Of a stretch of 11,418 nt of DNA, positions 1 to 6,300 are shown piece after piece (within the stretch, counting starts at the first letter, position 1; every line of letters begins with the position of its first letter). Source of the DNA: Leptospira abararensis (GTDB lineage: Bacteria > Spirochaetota > Leptospiria > Leptospirales > Leptospiraceae); the NCBI RefSeq assembly GCF_016918735.1, contig NZ_JAFFPR010000051.1, positions 1-11,418 on the forward strand. The letters are read 5' to 3'. The notes under the pieces were generated by a model. It ran no database searches, had not been told where the DNA came from, and saw only the letters and a program-made list of their open reading frames with translations. The translations under genes and the position numbers were made by a program.

Positions 1-125
1 AAAGCATAAATAACAAACTGCACTTAAATGGAGAGAAAGGCTTAAATTGTTCTCTTCCAAAGCTTAAATCGACAACACCTTCCTAAAAAAATTTGCGCGT
101 TTTCTTCTTTTGATCAACTAATTGC
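1..125 (-). repeat. Partial geneless cassette, second copy of the one at 3739-3938
   Basis: This stretch aligns without gaps to 3814-3938 with seven differences, all in the first 50 bases; the remainder is identical. In cassette direction (minus) it is the start of a cassette whose end lies outside the window. It holds no ORF of note. It contains the right arm of an inner inverted repeat (AAAATTTGCGC at 88-98) and an imperfect hairpin at about 30-58. Two copies in one array suggest cassette duplication or repeated capture. Confidence 0.75.
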
Positions 126-287
126 AATTAACGAACTAGACTTACCGAAGTTCCCCGACCCTGAGTCCCAACGGGACGTTAGGGACTGGCATGTAGCTTG
201 CGAATGCAAGGCGAATGCCAGAAGGGGAATTTGGCGTAGCCCGAGCGAGGCCTTGTGCCGAAGCGTAGCGGTAAGTCGCTGTTATGC
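126..287 (-). repeat. attC-like site A
   Basis: Left core AATTAAC (126-132), right core GTTATGC (281-287). Next stem pair GACTTAC/GTAAGTC is perfect; the central stem AAGTTCCCC/GGGGAATTT pairs with one G-T wobble on the plus strand. The inside belongs to the CCCTGAG...GTTAGGG class of hairpin and ends in the conserved hexaloop segment (here GAGCGA). Its two cores do not match each other, but the right core matches the left core of site B, marking 297-1528 as its cassette. Confidence 0.8.
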
Positions 288-296
288 GACGTCACT

Positions 297-1052
297 TTAA
301 TCAGTATCAATTCTGTTGTTATTAAAAGCAATGAATTCCATTAACATTCCATTGTGGCTTTTTGCCTTAAGATCTTTTTCTGATAAATCAGATTCTATTT
401 TAGTAAAAATATTTTCCATTTTCTGGTTTGAATTTTCGATTTTAAGAGGTATACATCTTCGATCTCGAGGATTCTTTACTAATGCAGTATGGTTTATTTC
501 AATGTTTGTTTGATCAACAATTCGACAAAGTTGTCCTTTGTAAATTAATCCTTCAATATGATTGCAGTTTTCATAATTTGTGAGGCAAATATTACATTTT
601 CCTCCTTTGACTATTGCTCCGATGCTGCTATATATTGGAATTTTAGGAAACATAGTTTTTTCAAGCATTTCTCTATGTTTTGATATGTGATTTAGAAATT
701 CTGGATCAGATGTTAATCGTAGACCAAGGGCAATATATTCTTCAGCATCAATTATATCCATCCAAGCTTTTTCGAAATCATTTTTTTTAATATTAAGTAG
801 GCATTTCAAAATTGAAATTAGTGAGTAAATGGATGATTGTAGATATAGGAATTCATTTGCTTTTTCTCCATCACCGATTTGAGCTAAACTAAGTTTAGCA
901 CTTTTTATCCAAGGAATTAACTGATTTAATTCTACAAGTATATTTTCTTGTAAAGTAGTATCCGTTGAAAATGGAAGATAATCTAAGGATTTATCTGCAG
1001 ATTTAATGGTTTCATTAAAGATTTCTGGAATTGTTTTAGTAGAATCCTTCAT
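297..1052 (-). CDS. Unknown protein with a Cys/His cluster, second gene of a two-gene cassette
   Basis: 251 residues, function not recognised. The N-terminal half (about 30-135) looks largely helical. A probable metal-binding cluster follows: C153-x2-C156-x6-C163-N-H165, then G-x2-Y-x-G-x2-C176, a pattern I have seen in unrelated phage and accessory proteins as a small zinc knuckle. The C-terminal 70 residues are polar. There is no signal peptide or membrane segment, so it is probably cytoplasmic. The ATG overlaps the stop of the upstream gene by four bases (ATGA), so the two are almost certainly co-translated and may act together. The TAA lies 10 bases before the attC A core. Cassette context (TA and abortive-infection neighbours) makes a defence or stress role plausible, but this is inference. 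Confidence 0.75.
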   Translation of the reverse strand: MKDSTKTIPEIFNETIKSADKSLDYLPFSTDTTLQENILVELNQLIPWIKSAKLSLAQIGDGEKANEFLYLQSSIYSLISILKCLLNIKKNDFEKAWMDIIDAEEYIALGLRLTSDPEFLNHISKHREMLEKTMFPKIPIYSSIGAIVKGGKCNICLTNYENCNHIEGLIYKGQLCRIVDQTNIEINHTALVKNPRDRRCIPLKIENSNQKMENIFTKIESDLSEKDLKAKSHNGMLMEFIAFNNNRIDTD

Positions 1053-1528
1053 TTGATTTTAGAAAACTCTTCAATGCTTTGTTTGAATTTGTGTAATCCG
1101 GAAGTAGGGCCACTATAACTAGCTTCTTTTATTTCACCTTTTGAATTTTCGAAATATAGGCTAATTTTGACATTTGGACTATTATTATTTCCTCTAAATA
1201 GATCAGTTAAATAATTAGCTAGAATACTTATCGCAAGTGAAGATATTTCTGGATTATTGCTAATTAATGCCGCTGAAAGAAAAATAATAGGAGAAACCCA
1301 TTCAATATTCCTGTTGTTGGTAATTTTTGAATCTTCTTTGAATCCATATATTGAGACAGGTATGTTATTAATCTTAAATAATTTACTAATTGTTACAGTG
1401 TTTTCTGAATATATGTGATCTACTTCGTTTTCTACACTCCAGTTATGTGGAAGCAAAACAGTTTCTGATCTTGAAATATAGTTTTGAAATTGTAAATCAA
1501 TAGGTTTGTATTTTATCTCTGGTTCCAT
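1049..1528 (-). CDS. Unknown protein, first gene of a two-gene cassette
   Basis: 159 residues, function not recognised. Residues 77-112 form two strongly hydrophobic helical stretches joined by a short polar turn, followed by a beta-rich segment (about 119-140, NVKISLYF...GEIKEASYSG) and a final helix. The fold outline (short helices, then strands and an acidic helix) loosely recalls small effector-associated modules of bacterial conflict systems, but the resemblance is too weak to name. The start ATG is only 27 bases from the attC B core and has no clear Shine-Dalgarno, so there is little room for a promoter. The stop overlaps the next gene by ATGA, which indicates coupling with the Cys/His-cluster protein. 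Confidence 0.7.
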   Translation of the reverse strand: MEPEIKYKPIDLQFQNYISRSETVLLPHNWSVENEVDHIYSENTVTISKLFKINNIPVSIYGFKEDSKITNNRNIEWVSPIIFLSAALISNNPEISSLAISILANYLTDLFRGNNNSPNVKISLYFENSKGEIKEASYSGPTSGLHKFKQSIEEFSKIK

Positions 1529-1555
1529 TTATTTAAATATCCATTGAGTGATGTT

Positions 1556-1718
1556 GCATAACGAACTAGTGGAGACGACGTTCCTCGTAGCTGAGCCTCG
1601 CAGAGGCGTTAGCGTCGGCGCGCTTTTTGCGGGAGCAACAAAGCGTGACGGAGAGGAATGTGCCGCAGGCCAAGCGAGGCCGTAAGTGCCGAAGCGCAGC
1701 GTTTCCACGCTGTTATGC
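1556..1718 (-). repeat. attC-like site B
   Basis: Left core GCATAAC (1556-1562), right core GTTATGC (1712-1718). Inner stems are GTGGAGAC/GTTTCCAC and ACGTTCCTC/GAGGAATGT, each with a plus-strand G-T wobble. The inside is of the GCTGAGCC...GGCGTTAGC class with AAGCGA in the last hairpin loop. Apart from the boundary bases it differs from site L (10404-10566) by one internal base, so the two are recent copies. The right core supplies the TAA stop codon of the PIN gene at 1713. Confidence 0.8.
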
Positions 1719-2150
1719 GACGTGCGGTCTTAGCCCGAATTTTCCAGCAACTTCATTAACTCTATTATCAAAACTATAGAAAGCAAAATTTGAGGAATGC
1801 ATAGAGTCTTTTAGAAAAATTGCAGTTGCAACGTGAATCCCATCTAAAGATCTACAATCAGCAATTTCTTTCTTTAATTCAATAATTGATTGAATACTTT
1901 CATCTATTTTCATTAAATTACATTCCGAAAGAAGTTCTTTAAGTTGTTTTTCGTGTTTAGAAAGCCATTGAGATGAAAGAGACTTCTTTTGATTCTTGTA
2001 AAATCGTCTGATTACTATAGTAGCCTCAATTAAAGTTAAAATTGAGCTTACTTTTTCACTAGGAGTATTCCATATTTTTATTGCTTTATTGTGGAAATGA
2101 TCACCTAAAATAAGAGAGAGAATAATACTGGTTTCGATATAATAAACCAT
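1713..2150 (-). CDS. PIN-domain (VapC-like) toxin, TA pair 1
   Basis: 145 residues, the normal length of a VapC-type PIN ribonuclease. The family cleaves RNA with a metal ion held by three or four acidic residues. Here these would be E6 (in YIETS, where the family nearly always has Asp), E42, D103 (SLDGIHVATA) and D128. The D-to-E change at the first position is unusual and may lower activity. Its paralogue at 7227 has D6 with the other three positions identical. It lies six bases after the antitoxin gene with no Shine-Dalgarno, so translation is probably coupled. The last codons (H-V-A-stop) run into the attC B boundary: the TAA is part of the GCATAAC core, so site-specific recombination defines the C-terminus. 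Confidence 0.88.
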   Translation of the reverse strand: MVYYIETSIILSLILGDHFHNKAIKIWNTPSEKVSSILTLIEATIVIRRFYKNQKKSLSSQWLSKHEKQLKELLSECNLMKIDESIQSIIELKKEIADCRSLDGIHVATAIFLKDSMHSSNFAFYSFDNRVNEVAGKFGLRPHVA

Positions 2151-2156
2151 TTGAGA

Positions 2157-2462
2157 TTAAAATTTATCTTCCTTCGATTCTTGGTAAATTGCCCACCAAT
2201 CTATTTGTTTTTTTCCGTTTGTTTGGGTTTTAATTAATTTATTGATAATTGTGGATTTACGTTTAGCTGGAATTAGCTTTCCTTCAGAAGTAAGCTTATC
2301 TAATATCATTTGTATTTTATTATTACTATTTTCTTTTTCAGGGAATTTTAATTCGGCAACAACTCTGTTATGTTCTGTAATAAGAACATTTTCTCCATTT
2401 TTAACTAATTCAATATATTGGCTAAGGTGTGATTTCAGTTCTCTAATGCCGACGGATATCAT
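2157..2462 (-). CDS. Phd/YefM-type antitoxin, TA pair 1
   Basis: 101 residues. The N-terminus (MISVGIRELKSHLSQYI...GENVLITEHNRVVAEL) is the Phd/YefM DNA-binding fold: an ISV strand, a helix, then the VLIT...VAEL hairpin. The C-terminal third (about 60-101, with IPAKRK and a DWW segment) is the expected toxin-binding tail. It precedes the PIN toxin and should neutralise it and repress the operon by binding at 2474-2488. The ATG at 2462 begins six bases after a -10 box, so the transcript may be leaderless. The homologue at 7664 shares the N-terminal fold and the IPAK motif but has diverged widely, so the two modules are probably not interchangeable. Confidence 0.88.
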   Translation of the reverse strand: MISVGIRELKSHLSQYIELVKNGENVLITEHNRVVAELKFPEKENSNNKIQMILDKLTSEGKLIPAKRKSTIINKLIKTQTNGKKQIDWWAIYQESKEDKF

Positions 2463-2468
2463 GAACTA

Positions 2469-2497
2469 ATTGTGACTACATTGACTACTTTTGTCAA
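2469..2497 (-). promoter_or_regulatory. Promoter of TA pair 1
   Basis: On the minus strand, TTGACA (2492-2497), a 17-base spacer and CACAAT (2469-2474). The -10 box ends six bases before the ATG, which predicts a start of transcription at or next to the A of the start codon. The two GTAGTC half-sites lie between and over the boxes. Confidence 0.6.
2474..2488 (-). promoter_or_regulatory. Probable antitoxin operator: direct repeat of GTAGTC
   Basis: Minus-strand GTAGTC occurs twice in the same direction (2483-2488 and 2474-2479), nine bases apart, inside the promoter. The same hexamer forms an inverted repeat in the promoter of the other Phd/PIN pair (7973-7989), which points to it as the half-site bound by this antitoxin family. 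Confidence 0.5.
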
Positions 2498-2579
2498 GTA
2501 TAAATTAATCAGAATAAAATGACATTTTCCATTTTTTTTATGGCGGTTTTCTGTTTTAGATAATTTTGACCGCATGTTC

Positions 2580-2743
2580 GCATAACGAACTAGTGGAGAC
2601 GACGTTTCCCGACCCTGAGTCCCGGTAACGGGACGTTAGGGACTGGCACGGAGTTTGCGGATGCAAACGAGTGACAGAAGGGAAATGTGGCGCAGCCCAA
2701 GCGAGGCCTTGTGCCGAAGCGCAGCGTTTCCATGCTGTTATAC
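2580..2743 (-). repeat. attC-like site C
   Basis: Left core GCATAAC (2580-2586), right core GTTATAC (2737-2743). Stems are TGGAGAC/GTTTCCA and ACGTTTCCC/GGGAAATGT. It belongs to the CCCTGAGTCCC class and is nearly identical to site G (6044-6205), differing in the tip of the first hairpin and a few other bases. The right core pairs with the left core of D (GTATAAC), which identifies the PIN/RHH pair as its cassette. Confidence 0.8.
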
Positions 2744-2762
2744 GCTGGTTGCTATTTTAGAA

Positions 2763-3023
2763 TTATAGTTTATCCCAACTTGGGATTTTATCTTTCTTTC
2801 CGACTTTTCCCAAAACTTTCTTAAATCCGTTTTCAATTGAGTCTTTATTTTTTCCTTGAATTCGTTTTTTGAAAAAGTTAGCAGTATCAATATCACTGAT
2901 ACCTCTAGTAAAAGCATATAAAGCAAATTGATTAAGAGAAACACCTTGCGTAGCAGCAGTTTTCTCAATTCTTTCTTTAAGATCTTCAGGGATACGAATA
3001 GTGAGAACATTTTTTTTATTCAT
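2763..3023 (-). CDS. Ribbon-helix-helix antitoxin of TA pair 2
   Basis: 86 residues. The N-terminus reads as a ribbon-helix-helix DNA-binding unit: strand LTIRIPEDL (about 7-15), helix KERIEKTAATQ, turn GVS, then helix LNQFALYAFTRGI. The tail (about 45-86) is rich in Lys and ends IPSWDKL, suitable as a toxin-binding segment. The ATG overlaps the end of the PIN gene by eight bases (ATGAATAA), so it is the second gene of the operon. Toxin-first order is unusual for PIN systems but known for the PIN_3-type toxins paired with this kind of antitoxin. The stop lies about 20 bases before the attC C core. Confidence 0.85.
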   Translation of the reverse strand: MNKKNVLTIRIPEDLKERIEKTAATQGVSLNQFALYAFTRGISDIDTANFFKKRIQGKNKDSIENGFKKVLGKVGKKDKIPSWDKL

Positions 3024-3453
3024 AATTTAATCTCCAAAATTTAGCAAAATCGGTAGGAGTGATAACTTTAAAAGAATCAAACTTAAGATTTTTATTTTCG
3101 TTAAAATCTTTAATATTTGAAGTAATTAGATATCGACTGTTACTTGCAAAAGCAAGTTCAACAAAAAGATTATCGTTTTCGTCCCCAAGATTTGGTCTTA
3201 GTAAATAGTTAATTGAAAAAGGCGTAGCCACCAAAGCAAGGAAGTCCAAAACAAGATTGATTTCCTTCTTTGAAAAACCCAAATCCGACAAAGATTTATC
3301 TCTAAGTAAAACATCAGAGTATTCTACAAAAACTGGAGTTGATAGAGCTAACTCAATTTGTCTATTTTCAACTAAAGTTAATATAAAATGCGAAGCACCT
3401 CTACTGTCTCTGAGAGCTTGATATAAAACATTTGTATCAATGGTTACCCGCAC
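3016..3453 (-). CDS. PIN-domain toxin (COG1569/PIN_3 type) of TA pair 2
   Basis: 145 residues with the PIN_3 layout: IDTNVLYQAL with D6, E44 in the VFVEY helix, a D/E-rich segment GDENDN (D91, D94) and the late strand YLITSNIKDF with D116. These are the residues expected to hold the metal ions of an RNA-cleaving toxin. It differs from the VapC-like toxins at 1713 and 7227 in sequence and in operon order, because it precedes its antitoxin. The start is GTG at 3453: this keeps the beta strand RVTIDTN at the very N-terminus, as in the family, and sits six bases after an extended -10 box, so the message may be leaderless. Confidence 0.88.
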   Translation of the reverse strand: MRVTIDTNVLYQALRDSRGASHFILTLVENRQIELALSTPVFVEYSDVLLRDKSLSDLGFSKKEINLVLDFLALVATPFSINYLLRPNLGDENDNLFVELAFASNSRYLITSNIKDFNENKNLKFDSFKVITPTDFAKFWRLNYE

Positions 3454-3459
3454 AGACTA

Positions 3460-3468
3460 ATGATATCA
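3460..3468 (-). promoter_or_regulatory. Extended -10 box of TA pair 2
   Basis: Minus-strand TGATATCAT (TGn followed by TATCAT, five of six to consensus) ends six bases before the GTG start at 3453. No good -35 is present at 16-18 bases, as is common for extended -10 promoters. Placement matches the two Phd/PIN promoters and the mqsR promoter. Confidence 0.4.
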
Positions 3469-3565
3469 AATATGCTATCATAAATCTACTAAATTTTATT
3501 AAACTTTTGGTTTAATTTCTTAATTTTTATTATTTTGAGGAATAGTTTGATTTTTAGCAACTTGC

Positions 3566-3738
3566 GTATAACGAATTAGGCTTACCGACGTTTCGTGTAG
3601 CTGAGCCTCTGAAAGAGGCGTTAGCGTAACACGGAATGTGCCTTTAGGCCGAGCGAAGGCCCCACGAGATCCAGATTTTTTCAGAAATCTGAGGCGAAGT
3701 GGATAAGGCCCTGAGCGAGCGGTAAGCCGCTGTTAATT
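3566..3738 (-). repeat. attC-like site D (rearranged)
   Basis: Left core GTATAAC (3566-3572), right core GTTAATT (3732-3738). The outer stem GGCTTACC/GGTAAGCC is perfect; the central stem ACGTTTCGTG/CACGGAATGT has wobble pairs. The second internal hairpin present in all other sites is missing, and the 3' part has gained about 40 bases including a hairpin at 3672-3691 (CAGATTT, six-base loop, AAATCTG). At 173 bp it is the longest of the twelve. Confidence 0.75.
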
Positions 3739-3938
3739 GCAGTTAGTTCGTATAGTAAAATATTTAAGTCGAAAGGTCAACAAAAGTGAGCGCAAATTTT
3801 CTCTTAATTCTTAAAAGCAAAAAATGCAAACTGCACTTAAATGGAGAGAAAAGATTTAATTGTTCTCTTCCAAAGCTTAAATCGACAACACCTTCCTAAA
3901 AAAATTTGCGCGTTTTCTTCTTTTGATCAACTAATTGC
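3739..3938 (-). other. Geneless cassette with nested inverted repeats and an outward promoter
   Basis: About 200 bases between sites D and E without a plausible ORF. Three nested complementarities are visible: the cassette arms GTTAATTGCA-TTAGTT (3732-3748 against 3929-3945); GCGCAAATTTT (3790-3800) against AAAATTTGCGC (3901-3911); and a central hairpin GGAGAGAA/TTCTCTTCC (3843-3850 against 3863-3871). The 3814-3938 part recurs at 1-125. The layout matches the other geneless cassette (9105-9401). It could encode a structured RNA or act as a promoter-delivery cassette for genes on its left. Confidence 0.65.
3752..3780 (-). promoter_or_regulatory. Outward promoter at the exit of the geneless cassette
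   Basis: Minus-strand TTGACC (3775-3780), a 17-base spacer and TACTAT (3752-3757). Transcription would start near 3745 and run through attC D toward the PIN/RHH genes. The cassette has no gene of its own for it to serve. Confidence 0.5.
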
Positions 3939-4100
3939 AATTAACGAACGAGGCTAAACGACGTTCCTCGGAGCTGAGCCTGCAGGGCAGGCGTTAGCGT
4001 CGGCACATCTCCTTGCTTTGCAAGGAGTGTGACGGAGAGGAATGTGCCGAAGGCCAAGCGAGGGCTTGACCCGAAGCGCAGTGTTTAGCCGCTGTTAGGC
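3939..4100 (-). repeat. attC-like site E
   Basis: Left core AATTAAC (3939-3945), right core GTTAGGC (4094-4100), the closest of the set to the textbook integron core. Stems GGCTAAAC/GTTTAGCC (perfect) and ACGTTCCTC/GAGGAATGT. The second hairpin CTCCTTGC/GCAAGGAG is a perfect 8-bp stem. Much of the inside is shared with site J. The right core pairs with the left core of F (GCCTAAC). Confidence 0.8.
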
Positions 4101-4118
4101 GCAGTTGTCGTTTTCTGT

Positions 4119-4823
4119 CTAGGAAAATGCCTCTTCCCACTCAGGCTTAATATATTCCGTTTCCCAATCTAATGGTTCAGATAAGGCCGCAATCTGACCG
4201 AATTCTTCAAAATAGCGATCTGCAACTTTTTTATCATTTATATAAATTGCATTTTCGAACGAAAATATGGCATTTTTGGTAAAGTTGAAAGACCCGGTCC
4301 ATACAGCATATGGCTCCACAAAATTATAATCATCGTTTTTACAAAAAATAATGAATTTATTATGCATTCTTGGTATACTTTTATTTAACTTACTTGTCAT
4401 ACCTACGCATCTTATTGGTTCAACAAAATCAAAACCGTAACTTCCTCCAATGATTTGTAATGCTTTATTTTGCATTAAGTGTGAATTCAGATTACAGCTT
4501 AGGGAATTGTAAGAAGATCTTAATTTTTCTTTATATACTTTTTTGCTTTTAATGCCTGCATCTGGGCGCAAAAAATCTTCTTTTTGAACAATAATAAAAG
4601 TTTCGCAGTTGGATAATGCTTTTAAAATTTTAAAGTTAGTTAGCCATGCGACACAGCCGAAAATGTAATCTGCTTCATTAATTTTAGATATAATTGCATT
4701 TTCTAATTCTCTAAAATATACTTCGACGTTTATATTTTGAAAGATACCATTGTGATTATTCAAAGAAAAATCACTGCCATGAGATCCTTTTATTTTAAGG
4801 TTGTTTAAGTTGAATTTGGTCAT
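4119..4823 (-). CDS. PLD-like (HKD) domain protein
   Basis: 234 residues with one phospholipase D-like half: a helix and hydrophobic strand EADYIFGCVAWLTN (50-63), the H154-N-K156 motif, then the V-W-T-G-S-F-N-F-T segment (174-182) and F-E-N-A (189-192). Family members with one HKD motif dimerise to make one active site and are often nucleases. The usual Asp after HxK(x)4 is replaced by Cys161, a departure that may alter activity. There is no signal peptide, so it is probably cytoplasmic. A purine-rich GAGAG about seven bases before the ATG can serve as ribosome binding site. Only about 60 bases separate the start from attC F and no convincing promoter was found in them. A role against foreign DNA is a guess based on context. 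Confidence 0.8.
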   Translation of the reverse strand: MTKFNLNNLKIKGSHGSDFSLNNHNGIFQNINVEVYFRELENAIISKINEADYIFGCVAWLTNFKILKALSNCETFIIVQKEDFLRPDAGIKSKKVYKEKLRSSYNSLSCNLNSHLMQNKALQIIGGSYGFDFVEPIRCVGMTSKLNKSIPRMHNKFIIFCKNDDYNFVEPYAVWTGSFNFTKNAIFSFENAIYINDKKVADRYFEEFGQIAALSEPLDWETEYIKPEWEEAFS

Positions 4824-4884
4824 ATATGCTCTCTAAAATATATTAAAATTAAACTCTTTTTTAAGGATATGCTTAGACAATTGC

Positions 4885-5048
4885 GCCTAACGAACTAGGC
4901 TACACGACGTTGTCCGTAGCTGAGCCTGCTGCGCAGGCGTTAGCGTCGGCGCGTCTTCTTGCGGAGCAAGAAGCGTGACGGAGGACAATGTGCCGTAGGC
5001 CGAGCGAGGGCGCAAGTCCCGAGCGTAGCGTGTCAGCCGTTGTTAGTC
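4885..5048 (-). repeat. attC-like site F
   Basis: Left core GCCTAAC (4885-4891), right core GTTAGTC (5042-5048). Stems GGCTACACG/CGTGTCAGCC (one bulged C) and ACGTTGTCC/GGACAATGT; the second hairpin CTTCTTGC/GCAAGAAG is perfect. This is the one site whose right core (GACTAAC on the minus strand) does not match the left core of the next site (GCATAAC in G), so its cassette may be damaged or chimeric. Confidence 0.8.
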
Positions 5049-5059
5049 GCAGTTTTCGT

Positions 5060-6007
5060 TCATTGTAAAGGCTTAAAATCAAGATTTTTATATATATTTA
5101 AATTACCTTTCAATGGAGTAGGTAAATTGTTATCGCAAAATTCGTTGAAATTTATTTTATTTTCGCTTATCTCTAAAACTAGGAAGCTATTAGTACTAAA
5201 AGAGGTAGGTATTGTAGAAATTGAGGTATCTGGATTAAGGTTTTCAGGAGGATTTTCGAAATCGCAATTTGGGTAAGATACATGACTTATAATAGTATTT
5301 TCTAAGTATTTATTTATTACTCTTGGAATAGCGTAGCTTGCTACAACTGAATAAATACAATTGGCAATCTGATTTTTTGGATGAAAATTAATATAATGAA
5401 TTGGATTAGTATTAGTAAAATATAGATTATATCCAGTGTCCGCAAAGTCTCCCGTAGTCTCATCCCATTGAGATATGAACAAAGTCTTAAACTCTTTGTA
5501 GTTGCCGTAAAAGTTTTCATTTGTATAGGAAGATGAAAAAAAGTGTTTCCGATTCTCTATTAGAATTTTTTTGTTAGAGTTTAGTTTTGAATACTCAAGG
5601 AAGTTTATTCCGTTTACTATTTGTTTTGAGATAAGTTTATCTTGGATTTGAATAGATGTTTTTTCTACTTTTTTTATTCTATATTCAGAATTAATGCAGA
5701 ATTGATTTTTTAATTCTGAAATTTCAGAATCGAATACTAAATAATAATCAAAGACATATCCAATTGAATCTTTAAATTGAACTTTAATCCATTTACCATT
5801 TATACCATCAACTTGATCCGAAATTGTTAATTCAGAAATTATTTTTACTTTAGTCTTATCAGGTAATAAAACAATTTTATTACTATTCTTAGTAGGTTTT
5901 TCTCTTAAAATTAAACCAGAATTAGTATTCACAATTGCTATTTTCTTTTCTTCCGAATTACAAAATAGCATCGAGAGTGTGATTGAAATTAAGAATATTT
6001 TTTTCAT
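5060..6007 (-). CDS. Lipoprotein with N-terminal bacterial SH3 domain
   Basis: 315 residues. The first 16 (MKKIFLISITLSMLFC) form a lipoprotein signal with Cys16 as the lipidated residue, so it should sit in the cell envelope. Residues about 23-92 are a bacterial SH3 (SH3b) domain, seen in NTNSGLILREKPTKNSNKIV, a W73-x-K-V-x-F strand and the closing GYVFDYYLV; such domains typically bind cell-wall peptides. The remaining 220 residues match nothing I recognise; they carry several Cys (103, and others near the C-terminus) and many aromatic residues. The start has no clear Shine-Dalgarno and is only 36 bases from attC G, so expression may depend on read-through. Spirochaete lipoproteins of this form are common in Leptospira. 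Confidence 0.82.
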   Translation of the reverse strand: MKKIFLISITLSMLFCNSEEKKIAIVNTNSGLILREKPTKNSNKIVLLPDKTKVKIISELTISDQVDGINGKWIKVQFKDSIGYVFDYYLVFDSEISELKNQFCINSEYRIKKVEKTSIQIQDKLISKQIVNGINFLEYSKLNSNKKILIENRKHFFSSSYTNENFYGNYKEFKTLFISQWDETTGDFADTGYNLYFTNTNPIHYINFHPKNQIANCIYSVVASYAIPRVINKYLENTIISHVSYPNCDFENPPENLNPDTSISTIPTSFSTNSFLVLEISENKINFNEFCDNNLPTPLKGNLNIYKNLDFKPLQ

Positions 6008-6043
6008 ATGAGTAGATATTTGTTTAAAAAATTCGAAAATTTC

Positions 6044-6205
6044 GCATAACGAACTAGTGGAGACGACGTTTCCCGACCCTGAGTCCCGAACGGGACGTTA
6101 GGGACTGGCACGGAGTTTGCGAATGCAAACGAGTGACAGAAGGGAAATGTGGCGCAGCCCAAGCGAGGCCTTGTGCCGAAGCGCAGCGTTTCCATGCTGT
6201 TATAC
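6044..6205 (-). repeat. attC-like site G
   Basis: Left core GCATAAC (6044-6050), right core GTTATAC (6199-6205). Same class and almost the same sequence as site C, differing in the tip of the first hairpin and a few other bases. The right arm GTTATACGCCGTATCAAA pairs with the left end of site H over 18 bases with a single mismatch at position 11, which marks 6301-6864 as its cassette. Confidence 0.8.
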
Positions 6206-6300
6206 GCCGTATCAAAGAATTGAATTTTTCCTTTTTTATTATACATTTTAAGTAAATTTATTTGTCAAAATATTATTTTAAACCTTAAAAATGGGTTGAG

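Noticed and set aside
316..2469. Plus-strand frames at 316-513 and 2242-2469, and another at 7728-7919.
   Set aside because: They lie fully or almost fully inside well supported minus-strand genes and show no motif, ribosome binding site or promoter.
2738..3010. A minus-strand frame of about 90 codons overlapping the ribbon-helix-helix gene.
   Set aside because: It is the shifted frame of the antitoxin; the product is Leu/Lys-rich low complexity, while the other frame gives a clear DNA-binding fold.
4900..5082. Open frames over the GC-rich repeats (also at 4959-5276, 6004-6246, 8860-9201 and 9044-9238), with Arg/Ala/Cys-rich products.
   Set aside because: They read through attC-like sites in arbitrary frames, their composition is unlike every real gene here, and similar peptides arise from each copy of the site.
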